A DNA stretch of 64,000 nucleotides from Streptomyces sp. HUAS ZL42 (GTDB lineage Bacteria > Actinomycetota > Actinomycetes > Streptomycetales > Streptomycetaceae), in the NCBI RefSeq assembly GCF_040782645.1, contig NZ_CP160403.1, forward strand, positions 992,001 to 1,056,000, given 5' to 3'. The position numbers and the translations under genes were made by a program. A model generated the notes under the pieces. It searched no databases, was not told where the DNA came from, and was given only the letters and a program-made list of their open reading frames with translations. Below, in pieces: positions 16,101 to 23,731 of this stretch. The stretch's first letter is position 1; the number at the start of each line of letters is the position of its first letter.

Positions 16101-17450
16101 TCATGGGATCGGGGGCGCCTGCGACATGCGGTGCTGTTCTCCTTGGCGCAGGGCGGACGGGCTGCGCGGGGTCGCGGATCGGATCGTTGACGTGCTCCCT
16201 GGCCTAAGGTCCAGGGATTCCGGCCTGGGTCGGCTGACCCTTCCGGGGGCTTCCTGCTTCACCGCGCTGTGCCGGGACTTTCGTCCTGGTCTTACCGGCG
16301 CTCCACAGGCGTTTGGCGTCTCCGCCCGTCCGGCGGCGACTTTTCGGCGTCCTTCGAAGAGGACGTTGCGGGCTGCGTTGTGGTCGCGGTCGTGCACGGT
16401 GCCGCATTCGCCGCACGTCCACGCCCGGACGGGCAGGGGCTTGGGGCCGTCCCGGAATCCGCAGGCCGAGCAGACCTGCGAGGACGGGAAAGCGCGGTCC
16501 ACCTTGGCGAAGGTGCGGCCGTGCAGAGCCGCCTTGTACTCCAGCATGCCGACGAACGCGGACCATCCTGCATCGTGCACGGACTTGGCAAGCCGGGTAC
16601 GGCCGAGGCCGGACACCGCGAGGTCCTCCACGTACACCGCTTGGTTGTCGCGAATGATCTGTGTGGATGCCTTGTGGTGGAAGTCCCGGCGCCGGTCGGC
16701 CACCTTGGCGTGCTGGCGTGCGACCTTGATGCGGGCCTTGGCCCGGTTCTTCGATCCCTTGGCCTTGCGGGACAGCTCCCGCTGAAGGCGCTTGAGTTTC
16801 TTCTCCGCCCGGCGCAGGAAGCGCGGGCTGACGATCTTGCTGCCGTCGGAGAGGACGGCGAAGGCGGACAGGCCGAGGTCGATACCGGACTGCGCTTCCA
16901 CCTCTGGGAGGGTGTCCGGCTCGGTGTCCACGACGAAGCTGAGGAAGTACCGGCCGCAGCTGTCCTTGGTGACGGTCAGGGACGTGGGTGCGGCCGGAAG
17001 CCTGCGGGACCACGTGACCTTGAGGTCGCCGACCTTGGCCACGTACACCGTGCCGTCGTCCTTCAGGCAGAAGGCGTTGGTGTTCAGGCGGATCGACTGC
17101 CGGGTGTCCTTCTTCGACTTGTAGCGGGGAGGGCCGACCTTGCGGCCCTGCCGCTTGCCCGTGAGGCTGTCGAAGAAGTTTCTGTAGGCGGTGTCGAGGT
17201 CCCGCAGGGACTGTTGCAGGACGACCGCTGACACGTCGGCGAGCCAGGCGCGTTCCCCGGTGCGCTTGGCCTGGGTGATGCGAAACCGGGACAGCTCGGC
17301 CGACGTCACGTACGGCAGCCCTGCAGCGTGTGCTTCTTTGCGGTCGCGCAGGCAGTCGTTCCACACCACGCGGGCACAGCCGAACGCACTGGCCAGCGCG
17401 CGGCGCTGGGAGGCGTCCGGGTAGGCCCGGTAGTTGTAGCGGAGCTGCAC
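16101..17450 (-). CDS. tnpB: TnpB, RNA-guided endonuclease of IS200/IS605
   Basis: TnpB of about 449 residues, ancestor-type relative of Cas12. The RuvC residues are visible as Asp in GIDLGLSAFAVLSDG, Glu in VYVEDLAVSGLG and Asp in DRDHNAARN, and the C4 zinc finger as CSACGF ... CGECG. The start is taken as GTG at 17450, since VQLRYNYRAYPDASQ is the usual N-terminus and AGGA lies 6 bases upstream; TTG two codons earlier is an alternative. The C-terminal tail is longer than usual. All catalytic residues are present, so it may be active. Confidence 0.9.
   Translation of the reverse strand: MQLRYNYRAYPDASQRRALASAFGCARVVWNDCLRDRKEAHAAGLPYVTSAELSRFRITQAKRTGERAWLADVSAVVLQQSLRDLDTAYRNFFDSLTGKRQGRKVGPPRYKSKKDTRQSIRLNTNAFCLKDDGTVYVAKVGDLKVTWSRRLPAAPTSLTVTKDSCGRYFLSFVVDTEPDTLPEVEAQSGIDLGLSAFAVLSDGSKIVSPRFLRRAEKKLKRLQRELSRKAKGSKNRAKARIKVARQHAKVADRRRDFHHKASTQIIRDNQAVYVEDLAVSGLGRTRLAKSVHDAGWSAFVGMLEYKAALHGRTFAKVDRAFPSSQVCSACGFRDGPKPLPVRAWTCGECGTVHDRDHNAARNVLFEGRRKVAAGRAETPNACGAPVRPGRKSRHSAVKQEAPGRVSRPRPESLDLRPGSTSTIRSATPRSPSALRQGEQHRMSQAPPIP
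16196..16217. ncRNA. Possible omegaRNA-region hairpin at the tnpB 3' end
   Basis: TCCCTGG (16196-16202) pairs with CCAGGGA (16211-16217) around an 8-base loop inside the last part of tnpB. In IS605 elements the guide (omega) RNA is made from the tnpB 3' end and the element's right end, so this hairpin and that at 16054-16070 could belong to it. This is inference from family knowledge; no transcript boundaries are visible. Confidence 0.3.
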
Positions 17451-17477
17451 ACCCAAGATCCTACTACGATTGGTCTC

Positions 17478-17894
17478 ATGGATGGGCAGGACGATTACAG
17501 GCGTGGAAGACATGTTGTTTCGGCGATGCATGTGCACTTGGTCTTCGTGACGAAGTACCGGCGCGGGGTGTTCAACGACGAGATGCTGACGCGCTGCGAA
17601 GAGATCATGCGCAAGGTCTGCGAGGACTTCGAAGCGGAGCTGAAGGAGTTCAACGGCGAACGCGATCACGTCCACCTCCTGGTGCACTACCCGCCCAAGG
17701 TCGCCGTCTCCAAGCTGGTGGGCAGCCTCAAGGGCGTCTCCGCCCGCCGGATACGGCAGGAGTTCACCGGCCGGATCAACCGTGCCATCATGCACGGGCA
17801 CCTGTGGTCGCCCTCGTATTTCTCCGCATCGTGCGGCGGAGCACCCCTGGCAATCGTCCGCCAGTACATCGAGCAGCAACAACGTCCGCTCTAA
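17478..17894 (+). CDS. tnpA: IS200/IS605 TnpA, Y1 single-strand transposase
   Basis: A 138-residue HUH transposase, the usual length. The HUH pair is HVH in ERDHVHLLVHYPP and the nucleophilic tyrosine lies in VRQYIEQQ; HVHLVFVTKYRRGVF is the standard N-terminal strand. The ATG at 17478 removes about 50 residues of shadow sequence from tnpB. It is intact and should cut and rejoin single-stranded DNA at the element ends. Confidence 0.92.
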   Translation: MDGQDDYRRGRHVVSAMHVHLVFVTKYRRGVFNDEMLTRCEEIMRKVCEDFEAELKEFNGERDHVHLLVHYPPKVAVSKLVGSLKGVSARRIRQEFTGRINRAIMHGHLWSPSYFSASCGGAPLAIVRQYIEQQQRPL

Positions 17895-17927
17895 CGTGCA
17901 CGTCAGAACAGCCTTGAGATGCATTCA

Positions 17928-17949
17928 GCCCCGGCGTGAACGCCGGGGC
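17928..17949. repeat. Terminal hairpin of the IS605 element
   Basis: GCCCCGGCG / CGCCGGGGC forms a perfect 9-bp stem with a TGAA loop, 34 bases after tnpA. This is the expected recognition hairpin for a Y1 transposase. The following 17950-18198 contains no gene I can support. Confidence 0.8.
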
Positions 17950-18198
17950 ATTCTGCAAGAGTCCCGGTAACCGGTCCATGTTCGCAGGCGTGATCGTTCC
18001 GACGGCGCGAGGGTACGGCCCCGCGGCCTCGCCTCGGACATGCTCTTGTGCTCACGGGGCACGTTGGCAGGAGATCGTCGAGACGACGGCCACTCGTACG
18101 AACTCCGCACCTGTGATGGCATATTGGTGACCAGCATGCCGCGGCGGGAGGTCCCGTACCGCGCGACTCGTTGGGCGCGCGCGATCGGAGAGAGACGG

Positions 18199-19404
18199 AT
18201 GCCGAGTGGACTCATCGCACTGGCACTCGGCGGTTTCGGCATCGGTCTGACGGAGTTTCTGATCGCCGGGCTGCTGCCGCAGGTGGCGTCGAGTTTCGCG
18301 GTGTCAGAGGCGGCCGCGGGCCGGCTGATCTCCGGGTATGCGTTGAGTGTCGCGATCGGCGCGATCGCGCTGACCGCGGCGACGGCGCGGCTGCCCCGCA
18401 AACAGGTCCTGGTCGGCCTGGTGGCCTTGTTCGTCATCGGCAACCTGTTGTCCGCTCTCGCGCCGAGCTATCCGGTGATGCTGCTCGGGCGGATCGTCGC
18501 GGCACTCTGTCACGGTTCGTTCTTCGGTATCGGCTCGCTGGTCGCCCGCAGTCTGGTCGCGCCGGAGAAGAAGTCCCGTGCGGTGGCGGTGATGTTCGCC
18601 GGGCTGACGGTTGCGAACGTCCTGGGCGTGCCGTTCGGCGCGCTGGTCGGTGAGCGCTGGGGCTGGAGAGCGGCCTTCTGGGCGGTCACCGCCGTCGGCG
18701 TACTCGCGCTGGCGGGAATCGTCACCCTCGTCCCCGGTTGGGCGGGCCGGACGCGGCCTCCGACGGTGACGGGCCGCTCCGATCCGATACCGGCCGTCGG
18801 TTTGCGGGCTCAGTTCCGTGCTTTCCGGTCCTGGCAGGTCTGGCTGACCCTGACGGCCACCGCACTCGGCTACGGCGGGATGTTCGGTGCGTTCAGCTAC
18901 ATCGCCTACACGTTCACCGAGGTCGGCGGCTTCTCCCCGGCGGATGTCGCCTGGTTGCTGATGGTGTACGGCGTCGGCCTGGTCGTCGGGAACCTGGTCG
19001 GAGGGCGCGCGGCCGACCGTGACCGCGACCGGGCTTTGATCCTCGCCCTGCTCGGACTGACCGTCACCTTGGCCGTGTTCGGTCTGCTGGCCGCCAGCCC
19101 CGCCGCCTCGGTGATACTCGTCTTCCTGATGGGGGTGTCCGGGTTCGCCGGCGTGCCCGGAATGATCACTCGCGTCACCGACTTCGCCCACGGGTCGGCA
19201 CTGGCGGCAAGCGCCAACGTGTCCGCATCCAACATCGGCAACGCCCTTGGTGCCTGGCTCGGAGGCCTGGCCATCAGCGAGGGTCTCGGCTACGCCGCGC
19301 CGCTCTACGTCGGCGCAGGCATCGCCCTGGCCTCGGTCATCGTCATGGCCGTTGCCGCACACCGAGCCAGGTCTCTCCCCCTGCAGGCCGAACACTCCGT
19401 GTGA
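18199..19404 (+). CDS. MFS transporter (AraJ/drug-efflux type)
   Basis: A 401-residue major facilitator protein with about 12 membrane helices. MPSGLIALALGGFGIGLTEF begins helix 1, GRIVAALCHGSFFGIGSL is the helix 4-5 region with the GR motif, and VGGRAADRDRDRALI is the loop between helices 8 and 9. It is similar to Streptomyces chloramphenicol or arabinose-type efflux pumps; the substrate is unknown. I chose the ATG at 18199 (RBS GGAGAGAG) over 18136, since the family begins with MPSG. No regulator gene is adjacent. Confidence 0.88.
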   Translation: MPSGLIALALGGFGIGLTEFLIAGLLPQVASSFAVSEAAAGRLISGYALSVAIGAIALTAATARLPRKQVLVGLVALFVIGNLLSALAPSYPVMLLGRIVAALCHGSFFGIGSLVARSLVAPEKKSRAVAVMFAGLTVANVLGVPFGALVGERWGWRAAFWAVTAVGVLALAGIVTLVPGWAGRTRPPTVTGRSDPIPAVGLRAQFRAFRSWQVWLTLTATALGYGGMFGAFSYIAYTFTEVGGFSPADVAWLLMVYGVGLVVGNLVGGRAADRDRDRALILALLGLTVTLAVFGLLAASPAASVILVFLMGVSGFAGVPGMITRVTDFAHGSALAASANVSASNIGNALGAWLGGLAISEGLGYAAPLYVGAGIALASVIVMAVAAHRARSLPLQAEHSV

Positions 19405-19479
19405 AGGGACACCATCCGGTTCCCGCTTGACCGGGCATGTGGCCGTATCCCACGCGGAGTCGCGCCGAGATCGGATGCC

Positions 19480-19725
19480 ATGCGTCCACTGTCCCCCGAT
19501 GGCCCGTCACACATAGGCGCGTACCGGCTGATCTGCCGGCTCGGGCCCGGCGGGATGCGGCGGGTTCGTCTCGGGCGGGTGCCGGGTGGGCGGATCGTGC
19601 CGGTCGAGTTGGTGCCGGGGGGACTGGCGCGGCAGGGTGCTCTCCCACCCCCCGCCACCGAGGCGCACGGCGAGGCGATGACGGAAGTCGTGCGCCACCG
19701 GAACAGCCAGGGTCGGCGTCGATGA
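19480..19725 (+). pseudogene. N-terminal relic of a serine/threonine protein kinase
   Basis: The frame starts MRPLSPDGPSHIGAYRLICR, then LGPGGMRRVRLGRVPGGRIV, which is the glycine-rich loop start of actinomycete PknB-type kinases (SHIGAYRL-x-x-LG-x-GGMG-V-LGR). The catalytic lysine position reads Glu (PVELV), the glycine loop is altered, and after about 45 residues similarity ends and a stop follows. It is a decayed fragment. The rest of the 19405-19876 gap holds nothing else I can support. Confidence 0.6.
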
Positions 19726-19876
19726 CCCGGCGCGCCCGCAAGGAGTTGCTGCGGTTTCTTCGAGCGTGGACCTGGGCGTTCTCAACCTGGGAGATCAGGT
19801 AACGGTCGACGTGCGGTGCCCCGTCCGGGTGGGCGAGGCAGACCACCTCACGCCTGCCCTGTCCCAGGCGGTGCGC

Positions 19877-20707
19877 CTACGCGGTGTGCTGCTCCGCCTC
19901 GCCGAAGCGGGCCAGCGTCAGCGCGCCGGCGATCGAGAGTGCGAACCCGGCCGCCGCGAGCGGCGCGAGCCCGTGCCGGGTGGTGTCGCCCAGCCAGACG
20001 ATGCCGAAGATCGCGGGCCCGACCGTCTGGCCGATGACCATCGCGGCGGTGGCGGCGGTGACCGCACCCGACTGGAGGGCCCCGATCAGCAGCAGATAGC
20101 CGGAGAGCCCGGAGAGGACCACGGCGTACGCCGCCGGCTCGGCGAGGATGTGCGGCACGGCCAGGCCCGGCAGCAACCGGGCGGCGACGGCCACCACACC
20201 GAAACTGACCCCCGCCATACCGCCCAGCACCGCGGCACGGTGACCCACGCGGCCCCATCGGGTGCTCACCCCCCAGCCCAGCACCGCGAGCCCGACCGAG
20301 GCCGCCAGCACAGCAAGACGCATCGTGTCGTCGCCGTCCCCGCCCTTCTCACGGCCTGCCGCGATCGCCATCAGCGCCAGCCCGCAGCACACAGCGCCGA
20401 CCGCCGCCCACTCCATCCGCCGCAGCCGGATGCGGAGCATGCCCGCCGCGACGACCGCGGTGACCGCCAGGGACCCGGCGACCGCCGCTTCCACCAGGAA
20501 GAGCGGGACCGAGCGCAGAGAGAGCAGTTCGGACACGAAGCCCAGCGTGTCGAGAGCGATCCCGACGAGGAACGGCCACTGCCATGTGGCCCGCACCGCC
20601 GCACCCGGCCCCCCGGCGGCCACCGCCCGCGCGCCGAGCGCCTGGAAGACGGTCGCCGTTCCCATCAGGACGCAGGCGCAGAGCGCGAGAAGCAGGCCAA
20701 GTGCCAT
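19877..20707 (-). CDS. DMT-type (EamA-like) multi-span membrane protein
   Basis: A 276-residue protein with nine or ten hydrophobic helices, starting LGLLLALCACVLMGTATVFQALGAR, and two related halves, as in drug/metabolite transporters. GYLLLIGALQSGAVTAATAAM and VGPAIFGIVWLGD are typical late helices. Magnesium-transporter-like NIPA proteins are an alternative relative. The substrate is unknown. It is read toward the kinase relic and away from the crystallin-J1-like gene. Confidence 0.75.
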   Translation of the reverse strand: MALGLLLALCACVLMGTATVFQALGARAVAAGGPGAAVRATWQWPFLVGIALDTLGFVSELLSLRSVPLFLVEAAVAGSLAVTAVVAAGMLRIRLRRMEWAAVGAVCCGLALMAIAAGREKGGDGDDTMRLAVLAASVGLAVLGWGVSTRWGRVGHRAAVLGGMAGVSFGVVAVAARLLPGLAVPHILAEPAAYAVVLSGLSGYLLLIGALQSGAVTAATAAMVIGQTVGPAIFGIVWLGDTTRHGLAPLAAAGFALSIAGALTLARFGEAEQHTA

Positions 20708-20776
20708 GACCGCACGCTAATGGTCCGGGAGCGTGTCGCTCGGGAAGCGGACGGGGCGTGGCGCAGAGTGTTCAGC

Positions 20777-21130
20777 TCAGCGAAACTCGTGAACGACCTG
20801 GATCTTGCCGACGATGTGGGCGTTGAACTCGTCGAGCTCCTCAGCCGGTACCCACAGCTCGAGGATCGTCCGTCCGCCTGCCTGCTGGACGGGGTACCTC
20901 TGAAGGAACTCCGATTCGACCTCGAACCGGGTGACGAAGCCGGCGCCGTCGTGCTTGACGTTCCAGTCACGCGCGATCTTGATGGCGTAGTCCTCGTTGA
21001 GGACCGGGTAGAAGATCGGCTGCTCCGGGAGCCGGGGCGGCCAGGCACGCCAGTCCAACTCGCGCACCAGCTGGAGTTCCTTGGGGCCGGTGGGACGCCA
21101 CAGGGTCGTTGTCGCTTGCTGGCTGGTCAC
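20777..21130 (-). CDS. Small protein annotated elsewhere as ADP-ribosylation/crystallin J1-like
   Basis: A 117-residue soluble protein (TTTLWRPTGPKELQLVREL, then FYPVLNEDYAIKIARDW and FVTRFEVESEFLQRYPVQQA). It matches a small bacterial family often labelled ADP-ribosylation/crystallin J1, though it lacks the catalytic parts of true ADP-ribosylglycohydrolases. The function is unknown. The start is GTG at 21130. It lies 69 bases from the DMT protein and may share its transcript. Confidence 0.65.
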   Translation of the reverse strand: MTSQQATTTLWRPTGPKELQLVRELDWRAWPPRLPEQPIFYPVLNEDYAIKIARDWNVKHDGAGFVTRFEVESEFLQRYPVQQAGGRTILELWVPAEELDEFNAHIVGKIQVVHEFR

Positions 21131-21542
21131 GGGAATGGCTCTCTGGATCTGATGGCCGCCGAGCGGCCGGCCGGGAACCCCGACAGTACCGGCAGCCCCC
21201 TCACGACAGCCACGGAGTTTCGGGAGTGGGCCGCCCGGGCGCGGCCTGGTCGCACGGGCAGGCCGGCCTGGGGTGATTGACCTGATAGCTCGTCATCGTC
21301 CTGCGGGGACCACGTCGGTGGCTCGCCGGGTGACCAGGGTTCTGGGGCTGCTTGCCGCTGCGACGACGGCACTGCGGGTGGTGCTGTTGTCGCCTTTCGC
21401 ACGGAAGGAGATTTCCGGCTCCCGGAGCGTGGGCGTCGCGGCGGGCATCGCGTCGATGGCGGGCCTCGGTCGGCGTCTTGATCGGCCTGGGTACCGGGAC
21501 TGGCCCTCGGGTCGTTTCTTCGTAGTCGACGCCAGGAACGGG
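21131..21542. other. Gene-free stretch
   Basis: Open frames exist on both strands, but none has a plausible start with RBS, a recognisable motif, or the composition of its neighbours. I see no repeat or strong hairpin in it. Confidence 0.4.
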
Positions 21543-22934
21543 CTAGCGGAGCGTGTGCAGCACGTCGATCACGTCGCCCGCGCGGGTGTCGGGGTTGACG
21601 AACGCCATGCGAAGAACCGTTGCGCCGTTCCACTGGGTCGGCACGCACAGCATGGCGCCCGTCTCCGCGGCGCGCGCGGACCACCTCCCGTAGTCGTCGG
21701 CACTCCAGCCCGGCCGTTCGAAGAGGACGACGGACAACTCGGGTTCAATCACCAGGCGGAGATGGTCACTTGTGCGTATGGCATCGGTTACCTGCCGGGT
21801 GGTCGTCAGGGTCTGTTCCACGGCACGCGAGTACCGCTCGGTTCCATGGACGGCCAGGCTGAACCAGAACGGCAGACCGCGGGCGCGGCGGCTGAGGTGG
21901 AGGGCCAGGTCCGCGGGGTTGTGGGCGTCGCGGTCGATGGCGTCGAGGTAATGGGCCGACTGGCTGTGTGCGGCACGTGCGGGTGCGGGATCCCGGTAGA
22001 GCAGTGCGCAGCAGTCGTACGGCGCGAAGAGCCATTTGTGCGGATCGACGATGAAGCTGTCGGCGCGCTCGATGCCGTTGAAGCGGTGCCGCACCCCGGG
22101 AGCCGCCAGCCCGGCTCCGCCGTAGGCACCGTCGATGTGCAGCCACACGGCGTGACGCTCGCAGGCGTCGGCGATGTCGTCGAGGTCGTCGATCAGACCG
22201 GCATTCGTGGTCCCGGCGGTCGCCACCACGGCGAAGACGCCGGGGGTGGCGTCGAGAACCGCGCTCACGGCGGCTCCGGTGAGGTGCCCGCGCCGGTCCA
22301 CGGGGGCGGTGACGACCTCGACGTCCATGGCGCGTGCCGCGGACGCGATCGAGGAGTGGGCGCTGTCGGCGCACACGATCTTCCAGCCGTTCGCCGGCCG
22401 GGGACGGGAGGTGGCGACGGAGGCGCGGGCCGCGACGAGAGCGGAGAGGTTGCCCATGGTGCCGCCGCTGACGAAGCACCCCGCCGCGGTGCCGGGCCAT
22501 CCGAGCAGGCGCGTGAGCCACGCCAGCGCCTCGTTCTCGGCGTGAATGGCACCGGCCCCGGACTCCCAGGTTCCCGCGAAGATGTTCGCCGCGCCGGTGA
22601 CGGCTTCGAAGGCGCGTGCGGCACGGGTGGGAGCCGCGGGGATGTACGCGAGGTTCGTCGGCCCGTTCTGGGCACGGGTGGCGGGTGCGAGGACCCGGTC
22701 GAACAGCTCGAGGGCTGCGGCGCCGCCGATTCCCCGGGGGGTGATGGCTGCGCCGGCCGCGTGGGCGAGGTCGGGAGCGGGGCGGGCGCCGGTCCTCGGA
22801 TCGGGAGCCTCCTTGAGGCGCCGCCACGCGTAGTCCAGGGCAGCGGCCACCACCTCGCCCTCGTCACCCCACACAGGGCGATCCGCCGCAGGGACGCTGC
22901 CCGCTGAAATTCTGTCGCACTGAGCTTTCTGCAT
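21543..22934 (-). CDS. PLP-dependent aromatic-L-amino-acid-decarboxylase-like enzyme
   Basis: Group II PLP decarboxylase of 463 residues. The PLP lysine lies in VDPHKWLFAPYDC, the PLP-stacking and binding segments are CFVSGGTMGNLSAL, ATAGTTNAGLIDDL and HIDGAYGG. Such enzymes decarboxylate aromatic amino acids or glutamate to amines; some relatives are aldehyde synthases. It is divergent from an Lrp/AsnC gene, and the gap carries repeated ATGCKCAATATC elements, so the amino acid substrate probably controls its expression. Confidence 0.9.
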   Translation of the reverse strand: MQKAQCDRISAGSVPAADRPVWGDEGEVVAAALDYAWRRLKEAPDPRTGARPAPDLAHAAGAAITPRGIGGAAALELFDRVLAPATRAQNGPTNLAYIPAAPTRAARAFEAVTGAANIFAGTWESGAGAIHAENEALAWLTRLLGWPGTAAGCFVSGGTMGNLSALVAARASVATSRPRPANGWKIVCADSAHSSIASAARAMDVEVVTAPVDRRGHLTGAAVSAVLDATPGVFAVVATAGTTNAGLIDDLDDIADACERHAVWLHIDGAYGGAGLAAPGVRHRFNGIERADSFIVDPHKWLFAPYDCCALLYRDPAPARAAHSQSAHYLDAIDRDAHNPADLALHLSRRARGLPFWFSLAVHGTERYSRAVEQTLTTTRQVTDAIRTSDHLRLVIEPELSVVLFERPGWSADDYGRWSARAAETGAMLCVPTQWNGATVLRMAFVNPDTRAGDVIDVLHTLR

Positions 22935-22961
22935 GGCTGGAACCTAAGAACACTCATCGAA

Positions 22962-23034
22962 ATGCGCAATATCAAGCCCCAGACATGAGCAGAATGCTCA
23001 ATATCGTTCGCGGGAGGCATGTCATACTGAGCAT
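22962..23034. promoter_or_regulatory. Lrp/AsnC operator array
   Basis: ATGCGCAATATC (22962-22973) and ATGCTCAATATC (22994-23005) are direct copies 32 bases apart, and ATACTGAGCAT (23024-23034) is a near inverse copy (complement ATGCTCAGTAT). Spacing near three helical turns suits an octameric Lrp/AsnC protein wrapping DNA. The array fills the divergent promoter between the decarboxylase and asnC-like genes. Confidence 0.7.
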
Positions 23035-23035
23035 C

Positions 23036-23506
23036 ATGCGAAACGTGGATGCCGTCGACGCCCGAATCCTCCTGGCACTCGACTCGGACCCCCAGGCCAC
23101 GACAGTTGCCCTGGCCGACCGGCTGGGTCTTGCCCGTAACACGGTGCAGAGTCGGCTGAAGCGACTCGAGGAGAGCGGTCAACTCAGGGAACCCAGCCGG
23201 CGCGTGGACCCCGCGGCTCTCGGCTATCCACTGCTGGCCCTGATCACCATGTCGATCAGCCAGCGCGTGGGACAGTCCACACGTGAGGGGATCCTCCGCA
23301 TTCCCGAAGTGGTCGAACTGCTCGTCACCACCGGTGACGCCGATCTGCTGGCCCGGGTCGTCGCCCGGGACACCGAGCACCTTCACCGCATCACAAACAG
23401 CTTGCTGGAAGTGCCCGGCGTCGTCCGGTCCAACACCGCCATCGTCCTGCAGGAGATGCAGCCGTTCAGCGTGCGGCCCTTGCTCGAGCGACACGCCGGC
23501 CCCTGA
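23036..23506 (+). CDS. Lrp/AsnC-family transcriptional regulator
   Basis: A 156-residue protein with the N-terminal helix-turn-helix (VDARILLALDSDPQATTVAL, ADRLGLARNTVQSRLKRLEE) and a C-terminal RAM ligand-binding domain (VVELLVTTGDADLLARVV ... GVVRSNTAIVL). The start at 23036 gives the usual N-terminus; the frame is open 17 codons further. It is divergent from the decarboxylase and probably senses its amino acid substrate. Confidence 0.93.
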   Translation: MRNVDAVDARILLALDSDPQATTVALADRLGLARNTVQSRLKRLEESGQLREPSRRVDPAALGYPLLALITMSISQRVGQSTREGILRIPEVVELLVTTGDADLLARVVARDTEHLHRITNSLLEVPGVVRSNTAIVLQEMQPFSVRPLLERHAGP

Positions 23507-23639
23507 GGAGGGACACGGGCAGCGAAGCGGGCACGGTCCGAGCGAGCCCGGGCAGGATCACAGCCCCTGCCTTGGCCAAAAACGCCTCTGCCTGCGGAAA
23601 TGCATTGTCGACACGGGCGCGTTCGGTCACGGAATGCAT
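23466..23639 (-). CDS. Possible 57-residue ORF
   Basis: An ORF antisense to the end of the asnC-like gene, starting at 23639 with AGGAGA four bases upstream. The sequence (MHSVTERARVDNAFPQAEAF, then LAKAGAVILPGLARTVPASL) has no recognised domain, and its Arg-rich tail is shadow-like. The ribosome-binding site is the only evidence for it. Confidence 0.22.
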   Translation of the reverse strand: MHSVTERARVDNAFPQAEAFLAKAGAVILPGLARTVPASLPVSLLRGRRVARARAAR

Positions 23640-23731
23640 GACGTCTCCTGTGGTCATCGAGCCGCGACTGCCGGTAAAAAGTCGGCACCAACCCGAACGG
23701 ACCGGGTTCTGCCACTGCACTGGAGTCAGCC

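Larger units (their letters stand above)
16054..17949. mobile_element. IS200/IS605-type insertion sequence with divergent tnpA and tnpB
   Basis: The element holds a Y1 transposase gene (tnpA, + strand) and a TnpB gene (minus strand) separated by 27 bases and transcribed divergently. It is flanked by small hairpins instead of inverted repeats: GGCCCGG-ACG-CCGGGCC at 16054-16070 beyond tnpB, and the 9-bp stem at 17928-17949 beyond tnpA. Subterminal hairpins are what TnpA recognises in this family. Exact cleavage sites and the target tetra- or pentanucleotide could not be fixed from the sequence alone. Confidence 0.8.

Noticed and set aside
16101..17924. Long 607-codon TnpB reading
   Set aside because: The first 158 codons are antisense to tnpA and end just before the conserved TnpB start.
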